Positions 10,423-21,155 of a stretch of DNA of 64,000 bases are shown here, piece by piece (position 1 is the first letter of the stretch; each line of letters begins with the position of its first letter). The stretch comes from Phyllostachys edulis (Eukaryota > Streptophyta > Magnoliopsida > Poales > Poaceae): the NCBI GenBank assembly GCA_036346405.1, contig CM070568.1, forward strand, positions 36,800,820 to 36,864,819, given 5' to 3'. The notes below the pieces were generated by a model. The model searched no databases. It saw only the letters and a program-made list of their open reading frames with translations, and was not told the DNA's origin. A program made the translations under genes and the position numbers.

Positions 10423-12415
10423 GGTGATCAATCTCCCTAACAACGAGAGGCGTAAGACTGTTCGACGAGCAACACCAAGCCGGTACTAGTTCTCCCTGCG
10501 GCCCGAGATATTGAGTTGCATGCACCAACTAATTCACCCAAAAGCTTAAGCTGATGAGGAAAGACGGACAATTCACTTATACTTCAACACTCCCCCTCAC
10601 GTGTAGGCTCCCTCAGGCCTAAGACGTGGAATAGAAATGGGCTGCAGTAATTTTCTTAATTGCACCAACCGGATCTTGAACTCAAGACCTCTTAGCTCTG
10701 ATACCATATTGAGTTGCATGCACCAACTAATTCACCCAAAAGCTTAAGCTAATGGGAAAAGACGGGCAATTCACTTATACTTCAACACGAGGTCCCTCGA
10801 AGGGGCGGTTTCAGGCGGCACCGGGCGAGGTTCTGACGGCCGTGCCGACGGCGTTGTGAGGCATCTCACGCGAGTGGCCCCTGGATCTGGAGCGGCGGCT
10901 GGAGCGTGGCACGCAAGTGGATCTAGCAGGCAGCGCGTCGGCATCAATCTGGCGCGGATCGGGATCTGTGGGCCTTTGGGCTCCGGATTTGGGGCTAACG
11001 GGGGCAGCCCTGAACCCAGTCATCGGCCGGTGATGCTCCTGCTTTAGAGGCCAATGGAAGTAGCCAGCAAGGCTGGCCCGGGGTGCTTGTGCCGTCCGGA
11101 TCTGGCGTCTTCATTGGATTCGGTTTGGCTCTTGGGCAACGGCCGACGAGAAGGTGGCTGCAGCGGTGCTGTTGCGGGACGGCTTTGGAGGGCAACGGTG
11201 GGAGCTTGTGGGGGTGGTGTGGTACCATGTTCCGGGTAAAAACCATTGATTCGGCTTTCAGCTGGATCCGGCGACGGCGACGTCCTCGAACATCGTTTCC
11301 ATCCTTGGAGGCGTCGTCTTGGAGCTCTGGTTCCTCACCCTTCCTGCTTGTGCACTCGTGTCAGGAGGAGTCCTGTTGCTTAGGAGCTGGGGAGGTCCAC
11401 CCCCTGCCGAAGCTGCCATCGGTCGGCCGGCGTGGCCGCAGCGGCCGTGGGCTTGTTGGGCGTCTTGATGCGCATGGTGGATCCCCGTCCCATCTTCGAG
11501 CGGTGTCCACGTCTGTGGCACGCTATCCCGTGCTCGCCACCGCCCGGCTACTAGGGCACGCCCGCCGGCATTTTCATCTAGAGATCCTACCACAGTCAGA
11601 TATCATCCTGCCACAACCAAAGAAGTCTTCTCACCTCCGGCCCCAGAACCCCCTGCCCCCCCAGCTCTCGTTGCACACTCGTCGGTCTGCGTTAGGCGGA
11701 GAGAAGGTTGGTTTCCCATGCTGCTACGTCGGGGGCGCCCTGAGTGTAGGCCGTTGTCTTGAGGAGTAGTAGGCCGGCCATTGGAAGAGCCTAGGTAGGG
11801 GGCTGTTGCCGTTGAAAGAGCCCAAGTAGGGGGCTGTTACCGTTGAAGGGTCGTCTCGAGGCGCAAGACGACTGTCCCGGAGGCCCCGTTTGTAGCAGTT
11901 TGGTTCAATCCACCTTGTTTGAGCCACGTGGGCGAAGGGGGAGAGGAGTCGGAGTTGTCATCCTTCGGTTCTGCATCATCCACTGTTATCGCCAAGAGAA
12001 AGAACTGCATCTTCACCTAATTCATATTCATATGAAGCTCCTTGTCGGTGGCCCTGTCAGCGTATGGACCAACCTGCATCTACTTCTTCTCTTTCAAGTC
12101 GGTGTTAGGGCGATCCTCTACTCTGTCAAGTTTTACCGGTTCAAAGCTCCTGTGGGTTGGATGGGAGGTGTTGTCTCTCCCTTAGCTTTGATGTGTGTGT
12201 GCGACAGAGATGGTTGGTGTTAGGGTGTAGTTAGTTGTTGTCTCTAGTTCTGGTGTTGACCATAGGGTGTTGCAAGGCGTACCTCAGTTGCGGGTTTTCC
12301 TCCCGCAAGAGGGGTTTCTCCTGTCGGGGTGTATCTTTTTGTTTTTTATCTTGTTTTCTCCTACTTTATCAATGCAAAGGGCAGCTCTCCTACCTCTTCC
12401 TTTCAACAAAAAAAA
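10423..12415 (+). mobile_element. LINE-like element with A-tail, in an intron
   Basis: A 14-bp target duplication ATTCAAAGCAATAT flanks it exactly (10409-10422 and 12416-12429). The 3' end carries an A-tract (12408-12415) preceded by GGGCAGCTCTCCTACC, a style of 3' end common to plant L1-type LINEs. Inside is GC-rich DNA with long open frames (for example 11083-11769 +), but I see no endonuclease or reverse transcriptase, so it is non-autonomous or internally deleted. It lies in an intron of the ANK-RRM-LOTUS-RING gene, opposite strand, and contains the TRIM at 10509-10787. Confidence 0.75.
10509..10787 (-). mobile_element. TRIM / SMART-type miniature LTR element, 279 bp
   Basis: Two LTRs of about 82 bp (10509-10590 and 10707-10787) flank only 116 bp. 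On the minus strand the LTR begins TGTTGAAGTATAAGTG. The initiator-Met-type primer site TGGTATCAGAGC (10695-10706) directly follows the 5' LTR, and a purine tract GTGAGGGGGAG precedes the 3' LTR. Flanks are CGAGA and CGAGG, a 5-bp duplication with one mismatch. Size and layout fit the SMART family described from grasses; family name from memory. Confidence 0.88.
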
Positions 12416-12537
12416 ATTCAAAGCAATATATTAGTTTTTTATAGTCTAAAGAAATATATTAGTTAGAACTTCAGATGAGAAGCAATGATTCTATAGTTCA
12501 TGTAATCATGTAGGTATCTAACATATACGAGACATAC

Positions 12538-12643
12538 CTGTCATTAAAATTATCGTTGTCATAATCATCAAAATCATCATCCAGAAGCTCTTTGCAGCTT
12601 TCCTTGTTCATCACACGGTTCTTTTGAAGTGAGCTATGGTTCC
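12538..12643 (-). pseudogene. Acidic linker exon
   Basis: Flanked by acceptor ATTTGTAG and donor CAG|GTATGTC. It encodes NHSSLQKNRVMNKESC then KELLDDDFDDYDNDNFND, an acidic stretch between the ankyrin repeats and the RRM. Phase matches the neighbouring exons (a single G carried in, two bases AG carried out). Confidence 0.65.
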
Positions 12644-12975
12644 CTACAAATAGAACATATTTCTGTTAAAAAGGCAGTTTGCTGGATATCCACCATTATG
12701 CAATAAAACCAACAGAAATCTAACCAATCTTCATGTAATTTAAATAATCAATCTCCTTCCATTGATTTGAACTCCTTCTGACTAGCATTTACTATTACAG
12801 TTGCAAAAATCAAACAAGCTAACAGAACGGAATGTGGACATATACAAGGACATTTGGTTAAGTTAAAGCGTTAAACACAAAATGACAGATACCCAAACGT
12901 TTTTATTTAAATAAAAATGTTTAATCATTGTAAATTCAGTCAATTAATATCTTTAGATCTCAGCAATTATCTTAC

Positions 12976-13049
12976 CTGGTACCACGTTTGCAGAGTTGAG
13001 AATGAAACGCGTGTCCTGGGATGTTGCGGCATCTATTGGTCTTTGCTTT
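12976..13049 (-). pseudogene. Ankyrin repeat exon, C-terminal side
   Basis: Acceptor GAACAG and donor CCAG|GTAAG frame a 74-bp exon. Joined to the upstream exon it reads NLRKQRPIDAATSQDTRFIL, with the R-P-I-D-A-A core typical of an ankyrin helix, then NSANVVP. The Copia-type element lies only about 40 bp upstream of the acceptor, inside the intron. Confidence 0.7.
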
Positions 13050-13088
13050 CTGTTCACTTCAAAGAATCGCAGCATGGTAAGTGCATCA

Positions 13089-13224
13089 TGTTAAAGGTAT
13101 TTGTGGTATTTTTCTATTATTTTAGGGTTTAATCTTACGTGTCCCGTGTACTCTATATATTGTTCTTTGGACTATTGTAATACAATTGACCTTTCACATT
13201 TGCACTCTTTTTCTCCATCTAATA
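13089..13224 (+). repeat. 5' LTR of the Copia-type element
   Basis: Shares with 14832-14942 the strings GACTATTG-AATACAATTG and ACCTTTCACATTTGC. It contains CTCTATATATTG, a plausible TATA region. Confidence 0.8.
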
Positions 13225-14831
13225 TGGTATCAGAGCTCTAGGTTCTCTCCTAGCCTTCCACTCATCCTCCGCTACCCGCTGCCCCCGGGAGGAGCAATCT
13301 CCACTCCCGGGGGCGGCCAACCTCTTAGCCATAGTCTCTCCTCAGTAGAAGCAGTAGCAGCAGCATTCCCCCTCGCGCCGTTGACCACGCCAGCCTTGGA
13401 TCGAGCTCGGATCCGAGCACATCATCGGCTAGAACCGTCGTCCTCGGGCACCGCTGGCCACTCTCCCGCACCTCCTCCACCTCACCGCCACTCGGCTAGG
13501 GCATGTCGGCCTCCAACGCCGACACGGCTCCTCCCCGGACTGGATCTGCCCGGCTCGAGACGACGACGCCGCCACTCCTCCCCGGCCCGAGACACCGCCC
13601 CCAAGCCCGGATCCGCTCCTCCCCGGATCCACTCCTTCCATCGACGCCGCCGGATCCGACCGCCACCAGGCCACCTCTGCTCGCATGGAGCTCGAGTCGA
13701 CGCTGCCCCGAGCTGCGTCGCCGGATCCATATTGGATCGCGTGATCCGGCTACCCCTACTCGGATCTGCGCCGCCTCGAGCTTCATGCACCTTCTCTGCT
13801 TGTGCTCGCCCTCGAGCACCCCCGACATCCGCGCAGCCCCAGATCGAGCCGTTGTCACGCCGTATGCATCGCCGCCACCTCTCGGAACCGACCGTCGCCA
13901 CGCCGCATGCGTCGCCGTCGCCGCATCGCCGCCTGGGCGCGCATGGAGGCGCTCGACCGCCACCGACCACCGCTAGTGGGAAGAAAGAGAGGGAGGGAGA
14001 GAACCACTATCCACTGGTGATCTAGTTTATAACCAGATCTGGCCGGAGCCGCTCTGGCTTCATCAGCTCTGGCTTCGGCTGATCTGGCTCCAAGTTCTCC
14101 TCTTGGTACAGTTGAGCTTCGGCTTCGGCTTCTGCTGCTCTAGCTTCTTGCAGCAGCTTCTTCCGTTGTTAAAGCTTGCATGCTGGTGCTAGTATCTGCT
14201 GCTCCTTTTGAGTCATTTTTCCCTTGAGTCCATCCAAGTCCGTAACACTCTATCTTTGAGTTTGTCTAAGTCGTGCGAGTCCATAAGGGCCTTGTTAGTC
14301 AACCGATTGCTAACTGGCTCACTCTTTCCCTTTCGCATGGCAGCAGCTGTCGCTCTTCTCTCCGAGCCGTTGCAGATCCTAGAAGTCGTTATGATGCCGC
14401 AGCTTCTCTCTGAGCCATTGTCCTAAGCTTCTAAGGCTGCCGCGCTTCTTCTGAATTGCACCTCCGCTGCGTTTCTTGTGCACTATGCCGCCGCTGTCTC
14501 GGGTTTCGATCTGCGGCACCATGCTTTATCCATTCCTCTACGGCTTGATTTGATAACTCTTTCTATTCCTATCGGTTTCATCATCTTTTTTTTGTCGTGT
14601 TTCTGCGGTCAACTTTGCTCCCGCTTGCCTTTACTTTTTCAACCCCTGCACTTTGTGCTTTACGGGCTGTCGCATGACCCCCGATGGGAGATCTTTTGAT
14701 ATTCGACATATTTTCTAAGAGCTGCACGCTACGACGACATTATCAAGACTCGGACTTTGGGTTTTTCCTATTTTAGTGTCAATCTTTTTTAAATGCATTG
14801 CTATTGCATACGCCTTGCATTTGAGGGGCAG

Positions 14832-14942
14832 TGTTAAGGGTAGGGTTTAGTCTGATGTGTCTCTTGTACTCTATATGTTGCCCTTTGGACTATTGCAATA
14901 CAATTGACCTTTCACATTTGCGCTCTCCCTCTCCATCTAACA
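14832..14942 (+). repeat. 3' LTR of the Copia-type element
   Basis: Starts TGTTAAGGG and ends CTAACA. About 25 bp shorter than the 5' LTR because of an indel near its start. Confidence 0.8.
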
Positions 14943-14995
14943 CATCAAGCCATCAAATAGAAGCATTCTTCAGAAGTACTCTAAATATTACCCAC

Positions 14996-15141
14996 CGTAG
15001 GTTCTGGACTTTGGTATTAGCCCCAAAACACAAAAGGAGTTTTACACAGTTCACGTAACCGTTCGTCACTGCAAAGAATAATGGGGTTTCTTTGGTCTTG
15101 GAAGGTACATCAACACAATCTTGCGCATGAAGTAGAAGTGA
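14996..15141 (-). pseudogene. Ankyrin repeat exon, N-terminal side
   Basis: A pyrimidine-rich acceptor ending CTGTAAG precedes 48 codons plus two bases. They encode LLLHAQDCVDVPSKTKETP, LFFAVTNGYVNCVKLLL and CFGANTKVQN. TPLFFAV-NGYVNCVKLLL-GAN is a clear ankyrin repeat. The donor is CG|GTGGGTAAT. Upstream exons should lie at higher coordinates, beyond the LINE and LTR insertions, but were not identified. Confidence 0.75.
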
Positions 15142-15196
15142 CTTACAGAACAAAGAAAAATAATAGCAGTTAGACACAACAGTGTCCTTAAGCACT

Positions 15197-16455
15197 TTTT
15201 TTAAACGGGAAAGAGATCCCAGCTTTTATAAAGTATATAACAGTTCATTACAAAAAGAAGAAACCGAATAACTGGGATATCCAGTTTTCGCTACAAGCAC
15301 AGACAAACCAGAGACAACCAAACTGAAAAATTACAAGTTCACACAAACAGGTTTGGTCAAACTACAAAAGCACTGGGACCATTCTTCGACAGCCTTCATG
15401 AATTCATCCAACTTGGTGCAATCAGTCCCGTTGATGAGAGCTCGCTAATACTGTAAACAAGATATAAATTTAAAAATCACATCCATAGGTTGCCGAGGAT
15501 AAATCCCCTCAAACGCCACTTTGTTTCTAGCTTTCCATAGAATCCAAGCTGAAGCTACAAAACTAAACAACATAACATTGTAATCAGTAGCCCCCCTCCT
15601 ATCTAACCAATTCAACTAGAAATCTTCAATAGAAACTGGAGTGCTTTCCCAGTTAAGAGTCTCCTTGATGCAAAGCCAAAAGAATCTAGCCAGAATACAA
15701 TTGAATAAAATATGATTAATGTTCTCTATACCACCACAAAGCATGCAATTAATCCCCCTTTCCACCCCCTTTTGCTAAGCTATTCCAAACTCCGAACTTT
15801 ATTATGATAACAGTGCCACACAAAAAATTTAACTTTTAAAGGGATTTTGCATTTCCACAGCTTCCGCAATTTCCTACAAACAACACCCCCAAAGAGAAAC
15901 TATCTATATAAGTATTTAACTGTGAACATCCCAGATTTTTCAAGACACCAAACAGGCCTATCATAGTTGTTATTAAGTTCCACTTTAATTAACATACTTT
16001 TCAAACTCTCCCACTGAATAGCTTCCTCATTCTCAAGACATCGCTTAAAAGAAATATTCCAATTATCATTAACCAAACCTTCGGCTACACTCATTTCAGG
16101 AAAATGACAGATATTATAAAGACTCCTGTATTTGATCTGAAAAGGACAATCACCAGTCTAGACATCACCCCAAAAGGAAACATTATGCCCACTCCAAAGC
16201 TTGTATTTAGAACACCAGTTAAAGAAGGATTTAACTTTAATCAACTGTTTTCAGAATTGAGAGCCTCTGTGAGAGTTGGCTTCCCTAAAAGCACATCTGG
16301 GAAAGTATTTTGCTTTAAGAATTCTAAACGGCAAAGGGTAGTGCTGTTCTTTGAGGTTAATGCTTACTGCTTAGGACTTATGAAGCTTTGCAGTTCTATT
16401 TACTCTAATCCTGAAACATGATTTGGAATGGAAAACTTCTCAAAAACCAGGTCCT
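15197..16455 (-). mobile_element. LINE (L1-type) fragment, RT C-terminal region
   Basis: Minus strand encodes the end of LINE ORF2. It reads RILKAKYFPRCAFREANSH, then SGHNVSFWGD, SVAEGLVNDNWNISFKRCL, FTVKYLYR and a zinc-binding RVT tail (WKCKIPLKVKFFVWHCY, KRGWKGG), with many stops. The 3' end is AAAAGCTGGGATCTCTTTCC followed by an A-tract (T run at 15197). It is truncated at its 5' side near 16455. I could not find the matching target duplication. It lies in the intron upstream of the ankyrin exon 14996-15141. Confidence 0.8.
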
Positions 16456-16459
16456 AGTC

Positions 16460-17266
16460 TGTCGCGTGCTTCGGGAATAGATCTAATAAGGTATGAGTGT
16501 GAGGTGGGAGGCTTCGGCCCGGGCTTGCGCCCAGGAGCGGAAGATCTCAATCTAATCTTTAAAGATATCAGAAGGATCTCGGAAAATCCATCTTGTAGTA
16601 GCGAGGAGGAGGGCACTCGGTAGAAGCCACCGGCGGTGGCTCCCGTGGAGCCCTAAGAGGGTCGTCGGCCATGGTGGCGACAGCCTAGTTGCTTTCAAGA
16701 CGGGTAATGGCTTGTTGTTGTGTATGCTGCGTCATCTCCAAGTTCTGTAGCTTATCTTCAATGGTGTCGAGTTTCTTCATCTGCGCCAGGATCGCTACAA
16801 GCTGGGTAGACACAGCATCGCCGTCGCCCGCCATGGTGGAAAGGGCAACGCCTGAATCTAATACCAAGCTGTCGTGTGCTTCGGGAATAGATCTAATAGG
16901 CTATGAGTGGGAGGTGGGAGGCTTCGACCCGGGCTTGCGCCCAGGTGCCGTGGTGAGGAAGGGGGGGTGCGCACGGGCAGGGAGGGGCCGGTGTGCACAT
17001 GGTGGCCAGGAGGAGAGGGAGAGTGTGGGGGTGAAGGAGATTAGGGATACTAATCTTGCTTGTTTTATTTCATCCTCTCCTCTCCTTTAAATAGAGAGTC
17101 TTACAAATAGAGATCGGAAGGATCTCAATCTAATCTTTAAAAAGATCGGAAAGATATCGATCTAATCTTTCTAACTTGCAAGCAAAGGAAGGGGTGTGGG
17201 CCCTAGGCTTACGCCGGCCGGGTTGTGCCCTTGTGGTGCCGGCGGTATACCGGGCCCCACATGACA
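16460..17266 (-). mobile_element. Internally deleted LTR retrotransposon
   Basis: The 5' LTR (about 16870-17266) starts TGTCATGTGGGGCCC on the minus strand and is followed by TTGGTATTAG, a degenerate primer site. A short gag start follows (MAGDGDAVSTQLVAILAQMK). A shortened 3' LTR (16460 to about 16580) repeats TGCTTCGGGAATAGATCTAA and GGGCTTGCGCCCAGG. Flanks TAGTC (16455-16459) and TAGTT (17267-17271) are a likely 5-bp duplication with one change. Family unclear, probably gypsy. Confidence 0.65.
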
Positions 17267-19141
17267 TAGTTCTCCTGGACACTGTCAGTAACAACAACAT
17301 TTGCTGTAGGACTTACATGTGTAAGGATAGAGAGACTGCTTTGTATAACAAGCTTCATAGAATCTAACTTCGGACTTATAATTTGATGGGTAAAAAAATG
17401 TAGTGCCATCATGTTAGAGCCCAATGTGGACTTTGCTCAAATAGACATAGTTTCTTTGATGAACTTTCAGGGTTTCTAGCTGCAAACCCTTGACTCAGAG
17501 TTGATAGAAGTCATTCCCACAAAATGCCAGTACTATTTTATGCTGTAATGCTGTAGGTTATTACTGTATATTCTTTTGGGGGGATATTTTGTTGGTTATG
17601 TCCTTATGGCAACTCATGCATGTGTTAATCCGACATACTTCTAGATGTTTTTTTACTGGTATTGGTCCCCTTCATCTTGTAAGATTAATGTTCTTGTGAC
17701 ACAGAAAATGCAAGTGCGGGGGCGCTGAAACATCCAAAATGAAGACCACATCCAGTTGACTTAATATATTTTGGAAGGTATTATAAGTTTTAGTTCAGTT
17801 GTCTGCTTCCCTATTTTCACTATCCTGCAAAACAGTATTGAACTATTTGAGTTTTGTGCGCTAGTGTTATGTAGTTCTTGGTTGTAAATGTTTGTTTCAC
17901 TTCTGAGTTCTGAGTTTCATCATACCTACTGCTCCTGAGAGCATGGTTCGACTCAGTTGCATGAAATTTCTCAGATTCTCTCAACCATTAATTATTTAAT
18001 TGGACTTTTAACGGAAGCCATCTAAGAGGGATCTCTTGCACAGACTTGAATAATTAATTTCTGTTCCTAATGACTATCTACTTCCATGATATTCTGGCAA
18101 ATATCTGAAACACGTTGTCTACCTTGTTTCAAGAGTGTCGCTGTTGCTAGTTTCCTGTAGGGTTTTTGGCACAACCATGTAGTTGTAGTTGGACTCAGCC
18201 AGAACTTGACTGGAAAGTGGAAACTGCCCATTTTTTGCAGAAACCATTCAGAATATGAGTTATGAGGCTCTGCTTTTTTTCCCTAATAAATGACAAAGTG
18301 ATGTCTTTTCTTGAAAGAACAATGACAAAAACTGTGAGAATCCATATTAAATATTGATCGGCATAAAACCTAGTTTCACTCAGTATAACTCAGCCAAACA
18401 TGAGCTCTAGTTAGCAAAACTCTGTAGTTGCCGAATTGGTGATTACTGTGCTAGTTGGTGGCATTTTTCTCAAACCTGATGCTGGCTTGATGATGAATAA
18501 GTCTCTTGCACAACATGGAGTACAAATCATGCCATGACCTACATCAGATTAAAATATAATCTTCTAGTATTTTCACAAAAAGTATCTAAAGAAAGCAAAA
18601 AAAGGTAAGTAAAGAAAGATGCCCCACTTAGTCTTGATTTTTTTTAGGCAGCAAAATATGATGAGACCCTTTTAAGGATGCTATGCCACATGCATAGACC
18701 TGATACTTGGTAGAGTGCACTGTTTCTTTGTCAAAAGGTTCTAGAACTTTTTAGTGGGAATTCGCTGAAGGGTGTTGTTTCTGTTTCGTTCAGTATGTTT
18801 ATCCTACCTGTCCGATGATCTGCACTTCTGACATATGGTTCATTGAACCTTAAACATCTAGTCATTACTTGTAACCACGGGAAGGTGGAAAAAAATTCTT
18901 TATAGAAACAAAAGATTAGCGATAACCGGTAGCATGGCGAAAAGGCCGTATCTGCTTCCAGTCAATGCTGAGTTGCTGACTGCTTTCACTTTCCCCCCTT
19001 CTCCATCCTTTGTTCACACTTCCCGGTATTTTCGTTTTTTTTCTTCTTTGAAGGACCACTCCCCAATAGTAGTATTAATCTCGTGGCTGCATGAGATCAA
19101 AACATACCATGCAAATGAGTTTTGTTTTGGGGGAAATGGAC
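17267..19141. other. No gene recognised
   Basis: AT-rich DNA without a domain or long frame. It may still contain introns or 5' exons of the broken ankyrin gene, but I could not support any exon. Confidence 0.4.
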
Positions 19142-19149
19142 CATCATAA

Positions 19150-19323
19150 CATAGTTATCGGATTCACTATAAAACCCCGTGAATCGCAAACCGGATTCGT
19201 CAAACCCAAACCGGTTTAGAGTACGGGGTTCGTGTTCGCAGTGAAAATTAGAAGAAAAAGTGGCGAACTATAAACCCGAATCCCGTACCATGACTCGGAC
19301 GAACCGTGTTTCTGGTAACTATG
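19150..19323. mobile_element. hAT-type MITE, 174 bp
   Basis: Perfect 8-bp duplication CATCATAA (19142-19149, 19324-19331). Termini CATAGTTATC and GGTAACTATG are inverted copies. The interior has short repeats of CGAATCC/AACCGG and no coding sequence. An 8-bp duplication points to hAT. Confidence 0.85.
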
Positions 19324-19894
19324 CATCATAACCTAGTTTACTCATATGGTGGTTATGGCTGCATTGCTTTATGTCTTATCTAGCATAGTTTAAGTGCATA
19401 GTGGTCACGGATTATGTTGCCTTTTGTTTGTTCTCCATCATATAGCACAATGATTAGAGTGAATTAGGGCACTAAACAATTCCCATCACCATTCAGATCA
19501 GTCACTAGTGCCATTGGAGGCCATCCAGTCTGTTTGAGCGGGGCATATCTAATAGGGAAAATTATATGGGTGTGCCTTTACAGTAGTGCGCGTGATCTGG
19601 GTCTGTCACGCCCAATCAAACGGTTCTTAGTGGCGCACACGATCACTATCACTAGCTACCTGTGTTACTGTGTAGCTTGAATTATCTTGGAGCAGATGGT
19701 GACAAAGTTTTTTTTGGGATATTTTAGGATTGAATAGGATATTACTGGTGCCTTAGTCATCGTGGCCAAGGACGGAGCCAGGAATTAGGCATAAGGGGGC
19801 CAAGCAGACAACCAAACACATACATGTTCAGCTAATAAAAAAGAAGTGACATATCTTATATTTATTAGCTTATATTTAGCTCTACAACTACTAA

Positions 19895-20634
19895 GAGCAT
19901 CTACAATAGTCTACGTCAGCTGTTACCAAGGGGTTGCCACATCAGCATTTAAGTGATGTGGAGGAGAGAATGTGAGGAGAGAAAGTGATGATGTTTCTAG
20001 ATAAAAAAACTAACAAATTGTTAATCCCAAGACACAAGAAACAACCAAATACTCTATTGGAGACTTACTTGTTACCTAAAAACGCGTTTTGTAAGTCCCA
20101 CTGTCTTAAAGCAAAATATCCACCAGATTACTTGTGCAGCCCGACTTCATTATTAATATGATAAATGAGCTAAAAACATGTAGGCCATAAAGTTGTACTT
20201 CATTATTGATCATTAAGAATCATGCACACTTGTAGCAATTAAAGTCTTAGACACAAGCTCAAGAAACAATCTATTGGAAGACTTGTTTCTTTTTATTATA
20301 TTGAGTACTCTCTCTTCTCTTAGTAACAAGCTAAGGCTGGTCCCAATGGATGGTTTCTTACTACAGTTTCTTATTGCATGAAAAGCATTTAGATACCACC
20401 TTCCCAATGCATGGTATCCTAGAGTGTGGTATCTTAGGCCTTTGATATAGAGTATTTACTAGTATTTCTACCTAGGATACTGTGTATGAGTGGTATCTAA
20501 ATAAGATACCAGTTTGCTCTCTCTCTTCCTTAATTACAGTGCCACATCAGACTTTTGCCTATGTGACAGTCTTAATAAACTTGCCAAGGTGGAGCATTGG
20601 GACCAGCCTAAGAAACAAACTATTGTAGATGCTC
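19895..20634. mobile_element. Tourist-like MITE (outer)
   Basis: Inverted ends GAGCATCTACAATAGT and ACTATTGTAGATGCTC, with TAA on each side (19892-19894, 20635-20637), as in PIF/Harbinger-derived Tourist elements. Interrupted by a second MITE at 20335-20608. Confidence 0.8.
20335..20608. mobile_element. Tourist-like MITE (inner), 274 bp
   Basis: Inverted ends GGCTGGTCCCAATG and CATTGGGACCAGCC with TAA duplications (20332-20334, 20609-20611). The interior repeats GGTATC several times. It is inserted inside the outer MITE and is therefore younger. Confidence 0.85.
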
Positions 20635-21155
20635 TAAGCCGTCATACAAATTAATGAATTTATCATAACCGAGCTTCATCACAATTTCTTCTCAAAACCA
20701 GTACCACGATTATTGCTTAATCACTCCTTTGCTTTATTGCCTCACCACTGCAACATGATGTCGATCGTCTTCTGACTGCTGAGTAGCTTTCTTAAATTTA
20801 CTGTGATTCCGTGAAGGAGGCGAGAAAGAGGACACTTTAGAAGAATATGAGGAGCTGAAACGTCGTGCTTCTCTTTAATAGGTGTTCTATCTCTAATTTA
20901 AATAAAATATGGCAGTTTTTTCTAGGACAATAATTTAGTTATGAGTGCATTGGCATCAAAGTCTCTTGAGCTTGATTGCTTGTCGGTTGTAACTACGAAA
21001 TATGCTGAGGGGAGCTTAAAAACGCTAATAAGCAGATTACTACGCGAACTACCCCATAATCATTAGTACTTGCTGCTAGCTAGCTTCTACATGCTTGCTT
21101 GATCCATGGAGGTCCAGCCCCTGCCAGCCCCCTTCCCTCCACCCCTGATCGTGGC

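Larger units (their letters stand above)
13089..14942 (+). mobile_element. Non-autonomous Copia-type LTR element (LARD/TRIM-like)
   Basis: A perfect 5-bp duplication CATCA (13084-13088, 14943-14947) flanks it. The 5' LTR (13089-13224) begins TGTTAAAGG and is followed at once by TGGTATCAGAGC, the initiator-Met primer site. A purine tract GAGGGGCAG precedes the 3' LTR (14832-14942). The 1.6-kb interior is GC-rich (13250-14020) and codes for no gag or pol that I can recognise. It sits in an intron of the broken gene about 40 bp from a splice acceptor. Confidence 0.88.
3853..15141 (-). pseudogene. Ankyrin-RRM-LOTUS-RING gene, split by transposons
   Basis: Eight minus-strand exons can be read (14996-15141, 12976-13049, 12538-12643, 10298-10382, 10128-10185, 8972-10029 continued at 4492-4640, 4212-4403, 3853-4041). 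Their phases join exactly. In order they encode ankyrin repeats, an acidic linker, an RRM (IFVGDL and RGFGFVKF), a LOTUS/OST-HTH-like domain, a repeat based on RKPDLVES, and two cysteine-rich RING-like fingers. Ankyrin and RING suggest a protein-binding ubiquitin ligase; RRM and LOTUS suggest RNA binding. That combined role is inference. Breaks: a TGA at 9701, a frameshift near 9430, a gypsy insertion at 4641-8971 and a frameshift near 4610. Introns carry a LINE with a TRIM, and a Copia-type element. The first exons were not found. I do not recognise a named gene. Confidence 0.8.
19767..21147. mobile_element. Non-autonomous hAT element hosting nested MITEs
   Basis: 8-bp duplication ATCGTGGC (19759-19766, 21148-21155). 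Termini CAAGGACGGAGCCAGG and, inverted, CAGGGGTGGAGGGAAGG resemble the common grass hAT end CAGGGGCGGAGC. No transposase. It contains the Tourist-like MITE 19895-20634, which itself contains 20335-20608. Confidence 0.75.

Noticed and set aside
10695..10706. GCTCTGATACCA as part of a tRNA gene
   Set aside because: It is the complement of the initiator-Met primer-binding site of an LTR element, with an LTR directly adjacent; no cloverleaf around it.
11083..11769. 228-residue frame in the LINE-like element
   Set aside because: No RT, endonuclease or zinc knuckle. It might be an ORF1 remnant, but the evidence is compositional only.
13186..14025. 279-residue open frame in the Copia-type element
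   Set aside because: It begins in the LTR and passes through the primer site. The protein is Pro/Arg/Ser-rich with no gag or pol motif, and open frames exist on both strands there, which points to composition.
17341..17424. Possible upstream exon of the ankyrin gene with donor CAT|GTAAGT (minus strand)
   Set aside because: The donor is good, but the encoded peptide has no ankyrin features and no acceptor or phase support.
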